From positions 62,001-126,000 of the forward strand of contig CALQKH020000011.1 in the NCBI GenBank assembly GCA_943331105.2: 64,000 bases of DNA, in the 5' to 3' direction. The notes under the pieces were generated by a model. The model saw nothing but the letters and a program-made list of their open reading frames with translations. It was not told the DNA's origin and ran no database searches. The stretch comes from Akkermansia muciniphila. GTDB taxonomy: Bacteria > Pseudomonadota > Gammaproteobacteria > Burkholderiales > Burkholderiaceae_C. Shown piece after piece: positions 10,315-20,039 of this stretch. Positions within the stretch are counted from its first letter, which is position 1, and each line of letters begins with the position of its first letter. Position numbers and translations under genes: made by a program.

Positions 10315-10806
10315 TTAGACGCGCAGGATGCGCTCGCCGCGCCCGATACCGCATGCACCTGTGCGCACGGTCTCCAAAATGGCACTGCGGTCGATCGCCT
10401 CCAAAAAGGCGTCGTTCTTGGACTGATCACCGGTGAGCTCAATGGTGTAACTCTTGTCGGTGACGTCGATCACGCGGCCGCGAAAGATATCGGCCATGCG
10501 TTTCATTTCTTCGCGTTCCTTGCCCACGGCACGCACCTTCACGAGCATCAGCTCGCGCTCGGTGTAAGCGCCTTCGGTCAAGTCCACCACCTTGACCACT
10601 TCAATCAAGCGGTTCAGGTGCTTGGTGATTTGCTCAATGACATCGTCAGAGCCAGCGGTCTGGATGGTCATGCGCGACAGGCTGGGATCTTCGGTCGGGG
10701 CCACTGTGAGCGACTCGATGTTGTAGCCGCGGGCCGAGAAAAGCCCCACCACACGGGACAAGGCGCCCGCTTCGTTTTCGATCAATACAGCAATGATGTG
10801 TTTCAT
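10315..10806 (-). CDS. ilvH: Acetolactate synthase small (regulatory) subunit
   Basis: Regulatory subunit that binds valine and activates IlvB/IlvI. 163 residues from ATG 10806, preceded by GAGGAA. The N-terminal ACT domain (HIIAVLIENEAGALSRV, residues 2-18) is followed by the second ACT-like domain with EREEMKRMADIFRGRVIDV. The upstream in-frame ATG 10842 adds an Arg-rich 12-residue extension that is not typical of the family. It lies 83 bases after ilvB and before ilvC in the same operon. Confidence 0.96.
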   Translation of the reverse strand: MKHIIAVLIENEAGALSRVVGLFSARGYNIESLTVAPTEDPSLSRMTIQTAGSDDVIEQITKHLNRLIEVVKVVDLTEGAYTERELMLVKVRAVGKEREEMKRMADIFRGRVIDVTDKSYTIELTGDQSKNDAFLEAIDRSAILETVRTGACGIGRGERILRV

Positions 10807-10889
10807 GTGTGATTCCTCTTTTCGCCGCCCTCCCCTGCGCACGGTAATGCGCAGGCTTGGCGGACAATAGATTCGTCCGGTGTGATTAA

Positions 10890-12662
10890 TTAAAGATCTT
10901 CAGAACCCATCAGCATCTCGGTGATGCCTTTGCCAGCCTGAACCATGGGGAACACGTTTTCAGTGGGGTCTGTGCGGATATCCAGGAAAACCGTGCGGTC
11001 CTTGAGCCTGCGTGCTTCGCGCAATGCAGGCTCCACATCCTCAGGCTTTTCCACCAAGATGCCGACGTGGCCATAGGCCTCGGCTAACTTCACAAAATCG
11101 GGCAGTGCGTCCATGTAGCTGTGGCTGTAACGACCGGAGTAATCAATCTCCTGCCACTGTCGCACCATGCCCAAGTAACCGTTGTTCAGGGCGACTACTT
11201 TGATGGGCGTGTTGTATTGCAGGCAGGTCGAGAGCTCCTGAATGCACATTTGCACCGAGCCTTCACCCGTCACGCAATACACCTCGCTCTCGGGCTTGGC
11301 CAGCTTGATGCCCATGGCATAAGGAATGCCAACGCCCATGGTGCCCAAACCACCAGAGTTGATCCAGCGGCGTGGCTCATTGAACTTGTAGTACTGGGCC
11401 GCCCACATTTGGTGTTGGCCCACATCGGAGGTGATGTACGCGTCGGCGTCCTTGGTCATGTCCCACAGGGTCTCGATGACTTTTTGCGGCTTAATGACCA
11501 AGCTGTTTTGGCTGTCGTACTTCATGCAATCGCGGCTGCGCCAGCCTTCGACGGTTTGCCACCACTGCGCCAGCGCCTGGCTGTCGGGCTTGAGGCCGGA
11601 CTCGCGGATCATGCCCATCAACTCGATCAACACGTCCTTCACGTCACCCACGATCGGCACATCCACCTTGACGCGCTTCGAAATGCTGGAGGGGTCAATG
11701 TCGATGTGGATGATCTTGCGTTCGTTTTGCGCAAAATGCTTGGGGTTTCCAATCACTCGGTCGTCAAAGCGAGCCCCGACCGCCAACAAAACGTCGCAGT
11801 TTTGCATGGCGTTGTTGGCCTCCAGGGTGCCGTGCATGCCCAGCATGCCCAGGAAACGCCGGTCATTGGCCGGAAACGCGCCCAAACCCATCAAGGTGTT
11901 GGTGACCGGAAAGTTCAGCATGTCCACCAGCGCGCGCAACTCGGGGCTGGCATTGCTCAGCAACACACCACCGCCGGTGTAGATGTAGGGGCGCTTGGCC
12001 GACATCAGCAGTTGCATGGCCTTGCGGATCTGGCCGCCATGGCCCTTGCGCACAGGGTTGTACGAGCGCATCTCGACCTTGTCGGGATAGCCGGTGTACA
12101 GGGTTTTGTTGAAAGACACATCCTTGGGCACGTCGACCACCACAGGGCCTGGACGGCCAGTCCGGGCAATGTGGAAAGCCTTTTTCATGACCTCGGCCAT
12201 GTCCTTGGCATCTTTGACCAAGAAGTTGTGTTTCACGATGGGGCGGGTGATGCCCACAGTGTCGCATTCCTGGAAGGCATCGAGGCCAATCGCCGCAGTG
12301 GGCACCTGCCCGCTGATGATGACCATGGGGATGCTGTCCATGTAAGCAGTGGCAATACCGGTCACAGCGTTGGTCAAGCCGGGGCCTGAGGTGACCAAAG
12401 CCACACCGACCTCGCCTGTGGCGCGGGCATAGCCATCGGCGGCGTGCACAGCGGCTTGTTCGTGGCGCACCAGAACGTGTTGGATGGTTTCTTGTTTATA
12501 AAAAGCGTCGTAGATGTGAAGCACAGCCCCACCGGGGTAGCCCCAGACAAACTCGACGTTTTCGGCCTGCAGCGCTTTGACCAAAATCTCGGCCCCACGC
12601 AATTCTTGACCAGTAGAAGCGACGGAAGCAGCGGATGCCATTTCGGCTTTATTGATTTCCAT
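10890..12662 (-). CDS. ilvB: Acetolactate synthase large subunit, biosynthetic type
   Basis: Thiamine-diphosphate and FAD enzyme for the first common step of branched-chain amino acid synthesis. 590 residues. The N-terminal ThDP-binding domain contains VWGYPGGAVLHIYDAF and the catalytic Glu in VRHEQAAVHAADGYAR. The central domain and the C-terminal GDG...NN-type ThDP motif (TGEGSVQMCIQELST...LNNGYLG) are intact. The start is ATG 12662 (MEINKAEM), with AAAGG eight bases upstream; ATG 12641 is an alternative. It is first gene of ilvBHC. The roughly 160-base 5' region has a GTGCCC/GGGCAC hairpin but no convincing leader peptide. Confidence 0.97.
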   Translation of the reverse strand: MEINKAEMASAASVASTGQELRGAEILVKALQAENVEFVWGYPGGAVLHIYDAFYKQETIQHVLVRHEQAAVHAADGYARATGEVGVALVTSGPGLTNAVTGIATAYMDSIPMVIISGQVPTAAIGLDAFQECDTVGITRPIVKHNFLVKDAKDMAEVMKKAFHIARTGRPGPVVVDVPKDVSFNKTLYTGYPDKVEMRSYNPVRKGHGGQIRKAMQLLMSAKRPYIYTGGGVLLSNASPELRALVDMLNFPVTNTLMGLGAFPANDRRFLGMLGMHGTLEANNAMQNCDVLLAVGARFDDRVIGNPKHFAQNERKIIHIDIDPSSISKRVKVDVPIVGDVKDVLIELMGMIRESGLKPDSQALAQWWQTVEGWRSRDCMKYDSQNSLVIKPQKVIETLWDMTKDADAYITSDVGQHQMWAAQYYKFNEPRRWINSGGLGTMGVGIPYAMGIKLAKPESEVYCVTGEGSVQMCIQELSTCLQYNTPIKVVALNNGYLGMVRQWQEIDYSGRYSHSYMDALPDFVKLAEAYGHVGILVEKPEDVEPALREARRLKDRTVFLDIRTDPTENVFPMVQAGKGITEMLMGSEDL

Positions 12663-12818
12663 ATATTCAACCTTTGTGAATTTCTCTAACGAAAAACCTT
12701 GGGTGCCCCTGGGCACGACTCTTGTGAAGTGGCTTTGGGACTTGAGACCACAGACATGGGCACCAAACTGTAAAAGTGCCGGACGGTGATCCGTTTGCTT
12801 TTTTTCAATTGCAACCCA

Positions 12819-12887
12819 AGATTATGGCACTGTTACAGAACAGACGAAGCTTGCCGTTTCACGGCCAACTTCTCGGTGCCATAATCT
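12819..12887. promoter_or_regulatory. Divergent ilvB / sigma-factor promoter region with 12-bp inverted repeat
   Basis: AGATTATGGCAC (12819-12830) and its exact reverse complement GTGCCATAATCT (12876-12887) are separated by 45 bases. Each arm holds a CATAAT that can act as a -10, one firing toward ilvB and the other toward the sigma-factor gene. On the plus strand TTTCAC (12857-12862) is a plausible -35 with a 17-base spacer. The identical arms mean either mirrored promoters or a two-site operator. Confidence 0.5.
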
Positions 12888-12901
12888 GATGCGCCTTCGG
12901 G

Positions 12902-13525
12902 GTGCTCCAACACCCCAAAGCCCCATCACCACAGGACACAGCATCGCTGTTCAACAAGTTGGCCTCGGATCTAGAACTGTCTGACTTTCTGAAAAGCGCG
13001 GAGAAAAAGGCTTTCAAAAGAGCCTACTACCACGTCCGGGATGAAGAAGCTGCCTTGGACATTGTCCAAGACAGCATGATCAAGTTGTGCACCAACTATG
13101 CGGACAAGCCTTTGTCCGAGATCCCCCTGTTGTTTCAGAGGATTTTGTCCAACACCGTTCTGGATTGGTTCCGACGTCGAAAGACGCGCAACGCCCTGTT
13201 TTCAAACCGGGATGATTTTGAAAACGACGAAAGTCCCGGACACTTTGAGTCTATTGAGGTCCTGCCAGGGGACACCGACTTACCATCCCAGCAAAGCGCT
13301 GAAACCTTGGTATCACGCATTCAAACCGTTGCGCAAATAGAAAAGGCCGTCATGAATTTGCCTGCTCGTCAACGAGAAGCCTTCCTGCTGCGTTATTGGG
13401 AGGAACTGGACGTGTCTGAAACCGCTGCAGTGATGGGGTGCTCTGAGGGCAGCGTCAAAACCCATTGCTCCCGCGCCATTTTGGCACTGAATAAAACCTT
13501 GTCAGACCAAGGCATGAAGCCATGA
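12902..13525 (+). CDS. RNA polymerase sigma factor, sigma-70 family (ECF type)
   Basis: 207 residues. Region 2 (about residues 38-100) contains AYYHVRDEEAALDIVQDSMIKL and the WFRRRK end of region 2.4. Region 4 (about 145-195) contains LPARQREAFLLRYWEELDVSETAAVMGCSEGSVKTHCSRA. The start is GTG 12902, about 10-16 bases after a CATAAT -10, so the mRNA would be nearly leaderless; no ribosome-binding site is visible. It overlaps the DUF3619 gene by ATGA. The three following genes form one operon with it. The target promoters are unknown. Confidence 0.88.
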   Translation: MLQHPKAPSPQDTASLFNKLASDLELSDFLKSAEKKAFKRAYYHVRDEEAALDIVQDSMIKLCTNYADKPLSEIPLLFQRILSNTVLDWFRRRKTRNALFSNRDDFENDESPGHFESIEVLPGDTDLPSQQSAETLVSRIQTVAQIEKAVMNLPARQREAFLLRYWEELDVSETAAVMGCSEGSVKTHCSRAILALNKTLSDQGMKP

Positions 13526-13962
13526 AAAACCCCATCACCCACACTGCAGACACGGACCTTTGGGGCCACAATTTCTCCAAGCAACTCGACTTGGCCACAC
13601 AAAATATGGGTCATGACATCAGCGAGCGCCTGCGAATTGCGCGTGTCCGGGCCCTGGAATCTCGCCCCGCCCCCATCCGCTTGATGCGTTATCGCACCGC
13701 ACTTCAAGCCAATGCTTCGCTGGCGGGTCCCGGCGATGAAGGTTTGAACCTGTGGCGCATCCTCGCCTCTGCCTTGCCTTTGGTGGCATTGGTCATGGGC
13801 CTCTTTTTGGTGCAAGCCATCCAGCAAGAACTCACGGAATCTGACATCGCCTCAATTGACTCTGCACTTTTGCTGGACGACTTGCCCCCCGACGCCTACA
13901 CCGACCCGGGCTTTCTGCAATTCCTGAAAGTCCAACTGGTCCAGCCCAGCAGACATGATTGA
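13522..13962 (+). CDS. DUF3619-family single-pass membrane protein
   Basis: 146 residues, cytoplasmic N-terminal half, one transmembrane helix at about residues 77-101 (ILASALPLVALVMGLFLVQ), then a short acidic periplasmic tail. The family has no established role. Position immediately after, and translationally coupled to, an ECF-type sigma factor, together with the single-helix topology, makes an anti-sigma-like function an attractive inference, but no ZAS zinc motif is present. Confidence 0.85.
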   Translation: MKNPITHTADTDLWGHNFSKQLDLATQNMGHDISERLRIARVRALESRPAPIRLMRYRTALQANASLAGPGDEGLNLWRILASALPLVALVMGLFLVQAIQQELTESDIASIDSALLLDDLPPDAYTDPGFLQFLKVQLVQPSRHD

Positions 13963-14740
13963 GCTGGGCTTGCATCGGCTGGGTTCTGCCACAAAGCCGC
14001 CCTCATCTACGCCCCAGCGGCCCCAGTTGATGCTGTGTGGCTGGGTGACTTGGGGCCTGGTTCTGGCTGGCTTGCCTGCGCTGGCACAAAGCCCTTCTTC
14101 CAACCCCTCCGCATCGGCCTCTTCCCCTGTGGCAGAAACGGCCACAGCGGATACGCCACCCCCTGCGCAGACAGCACCGCGCACAGAAGGCTCACTGGCG
14201 ACTGAACAGCGTGCAGCGCCAGCACCAGAAAAGACTGCGTTAGAGTCACGCGCATGGGCTGCATTGAGCAAGAGACAAAAACAAGCCTTGTTGCCCCTCA
14301 GCGACAAATGGGATGAGCTGACCCCCCAGCAAAAACAAAAATGGTTGATCTTGGCCCGTGGTTTTTACCAGCTGAGCGACCCGGAACAGATAGTTTTGCA
14401 CGGCCGCATGCGGGAATGGGCTGCTCTCAGCCCACGCCAACGCAGCTTGGCACGCTTCAACTTCAACACCACCCAGTCCTTGTCCATTGAAGACAAACGC
14501 GCGCAATGGGAGGCCTATCAGCAATTGTCAGAGGCTGAAAAAGACAAACTCAACACCGGTATCAAGCCCCTTTTGAAAAGCGGGGCACGCAGCACAGCCC
14601 CACCCAACAAGCGTCTGGTGAAACCACCGCCCATGCCAGCCGAGGGCAACCGTATTTTCCAAACCATAGCGCCCAGCCAGCCGGTCCACCCCAAAACCCT
14701 GCTGCCGCAAGCCGCTGATTCCAATTCCAAACCTTCATGA
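13955..14740 (+). CDS. DUF3106-domain protein, probably exported
   Basis: 261 residues. An N-terminal hydrophobic segment (LMLCGWVTWGLVLAGLPALAQ) looks like a signal peptide, placed after an unusual 25-residue lead, so the true start may be the internal ATG 14027. A Pro/Ala/Ser-rich linker follows, then the DUF3106 region (about residues 95-195) with repeated W-x-L-x(3)-Q-x(3)-L elements such as AWAALSKRQKQALLPL and WDELTPQQKQKWL. Third gene of the sigma operon, overlapping the gene before it (8 bases) and the one after it (4 bases). Function unknown; a periplasmic, sigma-controlled structural or stress role is only a guess. Confidence 0.82.
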   Translation: MIELGLHRLGSATKPPSSTPQRPQLMLCGWVTWGLVLAGLPALAQSPSSNPSASASSPVAETATADTPPPAQTAPRTEGSLATEQRAAPAPEKTALESRAWAALSKRQKQALLPLSDKWDELTPQQKQKWLILARGFYQLSDPEQIVLHGRMREWAALSPRQRSLARFNFNTTQSLSIEDKRAQWEAYQQLSEAEKDKLNTGIKPLLKSGARSTAPPNKRLVKPPPMPAEGNRIFQTIAPSQPVHPKTLLPQAADSNSKPS

Positions 14741-15276
14741 CCCCGCGCAAGCCTGCTAGCCCCACACCCGACGCCACGGCGCCCACACCGCCACTTAGCA
14801 ACCCCCTTCAGGCCCCCTCTATCAAACGGCGCATGGCCTGCTGGTTGTACGAAGGCATGCTGCTTTTCGGCGTCGTCTTCATCGCGGGTTATCTCTTCAG
14901 CAGCCTGAGTCAGACCCGCCACGCCCTGGACAACCGTCCAGGCCTGCAGGCCTTCCTGTTTTTGGTGCTGGGCATTTACTTCACTTGGTTTTGGCACCGG
15001 GGTCAAACCCTGGCCATGAAAACCTGGCACGTCAAAGTCGTCAGCGCGCAAGGCCTGCCCCTGACCCAAAGCCGCGCCCTGCTGCGCTATGTGTTGAGCT
15101 GGATGTGGTTTTTGCCACCTTTGCTGCTGACCATCCCCTTGGGCTTGCCACCTGGCTCGATCGGTTTGCTGATCTTTGTTTGGGTATTTGTATGGGCCTC
15201 GCTCAGCCGCCTTCATCCCCAGCGCCAGTTCTGGCACGACGCTTGGGCAGGAACCCGGTTGGTTTCAGCACTCTGA
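14737..15276 (+). CDS. RDD-family membrane protein
   Basis: 179 residues with a Pro/Thr-rich N-terminus and four hydrophobic helices. The RDD core starts with KRRMACWLYEGMLLFGVVF (in this member R..E instead of R..D..D), and the TLAMKTWHVKVV segment is typical. ATGA overlap with the DUF3106 gene puts it last or next to last in the sigma operon. RDD proteins have been linked to ion transport, but the substrate here cannot be inferred. Confidence 0.85.
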   Translation: MTPRKPASPTPDATAPTPPLSNPLQAPSIKRRMACWLYEGMLLFGVVFIAGYLFSSLSQTRHALDNRPGLQAFLFLVLGIYFTWFWHRGQTLAMKTWHVKVVSAQGLPLTQSRALLRYVLSWMWFLPPLLLTIPLGLPPGSIGLLIFVWVFVWASLSRLHPQRQFWHDAWAGTRLVSAL

Positions 15277-15283
15277 AGAGCCC

Positions 15284-15895
15284 ATGAAAAACCCTACTTC
15301 ACCCCCCATGACCGAGCCCGCCTTTTCGGTCTGCGTCTACTGCGGCTCCAAACTCGGCAACCCAACTGAGTTCGCGCAAATCGCGGTGCAAGTAGGGACC
15401 TGGATTGGCGCACATGGCGGGCAACTGGTCTACGGCGGTGGACGCAACGGCCTCATGGGCCTGGTGGCCGAAGCCACCATGGCGGCTGGCGGCACCGTGG
15501 TCGGCATCATCCCCACCGCCTTGGTCGAAAAAGAATGGGCGCACCACGGTTGCACTGAGTTGCATGTGGTGGACACCATGCACGAGCGCAAACGCCTCAT
15601 GGCCGAGAAGGCCGACGCCTTTTTGGCCCTGCCCGGCGGCATCGGCACGTTTGAGGAGCTTTTTGAGGTGTGGACCTGGCGTCAACTGGGCTACCACGAG
15701 AAACCCGTGGGCATACTCAACAGTTTGGGTTATTACGACGGCCTGATGGCCTTCATCGGCCAAGTGGTCGATCATGGCTTCATGGCCGACTGGCAAACCG
15801 AACTGGTGACACTGGGCACCGAGCCCGAAGCGCTGCTGCAAAGTTTGGTGCAAAAAGCGGGCTTGTCACCCCGCGCCAAAATCGAATGGATCTGA
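15284..15895 (+). CDS. LOG-family protein (cytokinin-type nucleoside 5'-monophosphate phosphoribohydrolase)
   Basis: 203 residues from ATG 15284, with GAAGAG just upstream. Contains GGGRNGLMG near residue 53 and the PGGIGTFEE nucleotide-binding/catalytic motif near 119, both diagnostic of the LOG (formerly annotated lysine decarboxylase) family. Members release ribose 5-phosphate from nucleoside monophosphates; the physiological substrate in bacteria that do not make cytokinins is unclear. It follows the RDD gene by seven bases and may be co-transcribed with the sigma operon. Confidence 0.9.
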   Translation: MKNPTSPPMTEPAFSVCVYCGSKLGNPTEFAQIAVQVGTWIGAHGGQLVYGGGRNGLMGLVAEATMAAGGTVVGIIPTALVEKEWAHHGCTELHVVDTMHERKRLMAEKADAFLALPGGIGTFEELFEVWTWRQLGYHEKPVGILNSLGYYDGLMAFIGQVVDHGFMADWQTELVTLGTEPEALLQSLVQKAGLSPRAKIEWI

Positions 15896-15943
15896 TCGAC
15901 TGATAAAGCTAGGTGGCTGCAGTACCACCCGCCTCAGAGGCCC

Positions 15944-15973
15944 ATGCAGGCCCTTGTCATAAAGGCCCTGCAT
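15944..15973. terminator. Possible hairpin terminator between the convergent LOG gene and glnB
   Basis: Inverted repeat ATGCAGG...CCTGCAT (arms 15944-15950 and 15967-15973) lies eight bases past the glnB stop, between the two convergent genes. There is no long T-run, so it is a weak call. Confidence 0.35.
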
Positions 15974-15980
15974 CACCCCA

Positions 15981-18027
<2,047 letters not shown>

Positions 18028-18031
18028 ACAG

Positions 18032-19219
18032 GTGCTGGAAAATGTGAGCTTGAATTATGTCACCCGGGTGCAAGACGACCTGGGTGCCATCTCGCCTGAA
18101 GCCTGGGACAGCTTGCTCGCCCGGCAAGATGCGCCTTCACCCTTCATGCAGCATGCCTATTTGTCGGCCATGCAGACCAGCCAATCGGCCGCGCCCGAGA
18201 CCGGCTGGACGCTGCAAGTCATCAGCCTGTGGCGCAGCACCGCACAAGGCGATGTGTTGGCCGCCGCCTGCCCGCTGTACATCAAGACCCATTCACGCGG
18301 CGAATACGTGTTTGACCACGCCTGGGCCGACGCCTTCCAGCGCCACGGCCTGGCTTATTACCCCAAAGCCCTTGTCGCGCCACCTTTTACGCCCGTGCCG
18401 GGCAGCCGCTTGCTGGCCGAATCTGACGCCGCTCGCCAAGCCTTGCTGGCCGCCTTGCTGGACATTTGCCAAACCAACAACATCCCCTCGCTGCACATTT
18501 TGTTTGCCAGCCCGCACGACCTGCAGGCCTGCGAACAAGTCGGGCTGCTGCAGCGCGACCAGGTGCAGTTCCACTGGCAAAACCAAGGCTGGCGAGACTT
18601 CGATGACTTTTTGGCCAGCCTGACGCAAGAAAAGCGCAAAAAAATCAGGCAAGAACGCCGTAAAGTGGCCGATGCGGGCGTGCACTTTCGCGCCGTGCGC
18701 GGCCCGGACATGACGGGTGAAGACTGGGCACTGCTGCTGCGCTGCTACCAGCAAACCTATTGGGAACATGGCAACCCGCCCTATCTGACCCCGGCGTTTT
18801 TTGAATCCATGCGGACCGATATGGCCGCCAACTGGCTGCTGTTTGTGGCTGAACACGAGTCACAGCCGATTGGCATCAGCCTGATCGGTCTCCACCTGAA
18901 CCCACAAGGCCAGCCCGAAGTGGCCTACGGCCGCTATTGGGGGGCGCTCGCGCGGGTGGACTGCCTGCACTTTGAGGCTTGCTATTACCAGCCCATCGAA
19001 TGGTGCATCGCCAACGGCGTCAAGCGCTTTGAGGGGGGCGCTCAAGGCGAACACAAAATGGCCCGTGCCCTGCTGCCCACGCCCACACACAGCGCCCACT
19101 GGCTGGCGCACCCAGAGTTTTCAGAAGCCGTGGCGCGGTTTCTGGAGCGGGAAAAAGCAGGGGTGGAGAATTATTTGGAAGCGCTACACCAGCACTCACC
19201 CTTGAAAAAAGCTCCATAA
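18032..19219 (+). CDS. GNAT/FemAB-like (DUF482) acyltransferase-family protein
   Basis: 395 residues from GTG 18032 (GTG 18044 also possible). The FemAB/DUF482-like fold is suggested by HAYLSAMQTS near the N-terminus, the basic LTQEKRKKIRQERRKV segment near residue 200, and the C-terminal RFEGGAQGEHKMAR motif. Members are annotated as peptidogalycan-biosynthesis or GNAT-family proteins with no proven reaction. The frame extends 90 bases upstream into nadE on the other strand, but that part has no family character. Divergent from nadE with essentially no promoter space, so promoters must lie within the opposite gene's 5' region. A terminator follows at once. Confidence 0.85.
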   Translation: MLENVSLNYVTRVQDDLGAISPEAWDSLLARQDAPSPFMQHAYLSAMQTSQSAAPETGWTLQVISLWRSTAQGDVLAAACPLYIKTHSRGEYVFDHAWADAFQRHGLAYYPKALVAPPFTPVPGSRLLAESDAARQALLAALLDICQTNNIPSLHILFASPHDLQACEQVGLLQRDQVQFHWQNQGWRDFDDFLASLTQEKRKKIRQERRKVADAGVHFRAVRGPDMTGEDWALLLRCYQQTYWEHGNPPYLTPAFFESMRTDMAANWLLFVAEHESQPIGISLIGLHLNPQGQPEVAYGRYWGALARVDCLHFEACYYQPIEWCIANGVKRFEGGAQGEHKMARALLPTPTHSAHWLAHPEFSEAVARFLEREKAGVENYLEALHQHSPLKKAP

Positions 19220-19224
19220 AAAAA

Positions 19225-19254
19225 GCCTGCCTGGCGCACACCGGGCAGGCGTTT
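19225..19254 (+). terminator. Terminator after the FemAB-like gene
   Basis: Stem GCCTGCC/GGCAGGC (19225-19231 and 19244-19250) followed by GTTTT, six bases after the stop codon. It sits between convergent genes and may serve ppa as well, since A-runs flank it on the other side. Confidence 0.75.
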
Positions 19255-19297
19255 TGGGGATTTCAAAAACCTCCATCGGAAGCCATTGAGTAGGCGT

Positions 19298-19828
19298 TCA
19301 GGCCTTCTTGTAGTTGGCGATGCCGTCCATCAGTTCTTTGGCGGCAGATTCGACGCCTTCCCAGCCCTTGACTTTGACCCACTTGCCTTTTTCGAGGTCT
19401 TTGTAGTGCTCAAAAAAGTGGGCGATTTGCTTGAGTTGCAACTCGTGCACATCGGACAGGGCCTTGATGTTGGCGTAAATGGGGAGAATTTTTTCGGTGG
19501 GTACGGCCAAAATCTTGCCGTCCATACCGCCTTCGTCTTCCATTAGCAAAATGCCAATGGCGCGGCAAGACACCACAACGCCTGGGGGCAACGGGAAGGG
19601 CGTCATGACCAACACGTCGACCGGGTCACCGTCACCGGCGATGGTCTGAGGCACATAGCCGTAGTTGGTGGGGTAGTGCATGGCAGTGCCCATGAAACGG
19701 TCCACGAACAAAGCGCCAGACTCTTTGTCCACTTCGTACTTCACTGGGTCCGAGTTCATCGGGATTTCGATGATGACGTTGAATGCATCGGGCACTTTGC
19801 TGCCGGGGGTGACTTTGTTCAGGGACAT
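19298..19828 (-). CDS. ppa: Inorganic pyrophosphatase, family I
   Basis: Hydrolyses PPi to phosphate in the cytoplasm. 176 residues, the normal bacterial size. The signature DGDPVDVLV (metal-binding aspartates, near residue 66), the YPTNYGYVP segment and the C-terminal FEHYKDLEKGKWVKVKGW are all intact. Single gene, convergent with the FemAB-like gene. Confidence 0.96.
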   Translation of the reverse strand: MSLNKVTPGSKVPDAFNVIIEIPMNSDPVKYEVDKESGALFVDRFMGTAMHYPTNYGYVPQTIAGDGDPVDVLVMTPFPLPPGVVVSCRAIGILLMEDEGGMDGKILAVPTEKILPIYANIKALSDVHELQLKQIAHFFEHYKDLEKGKWVKVKGWEGVESAAKELMDGIANYKKA

Positions 19829-20039
19829 GGTGTCTGCTTTTGAAAGTTAAGAAGAAACGAAAAATCCTAGGGATTAACCCCGATTTTACTTTCACCGGGC
19901 TTTCGAAATCCAAGGTGATTTGGCTAAGCCCACAGCGCGGCCCCCCAACGGCGTTCGCACAGGGTACGCCTAGCGGGGCCAGCCCACACCCTGTCTCATG
20001 CGTGATTTCCAAGGCAGCGCCACGGCCGACAATCGCAGC

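Noticed and set aside
12686..12757. A 23-codon ORF upstream of ilvB as leader peptide
   Set aside because: It contains only three Val and no Leu or Ile codons, and no terminator hairpin with a T-run follows it, so ribosome-mediated attenuation is not supported.
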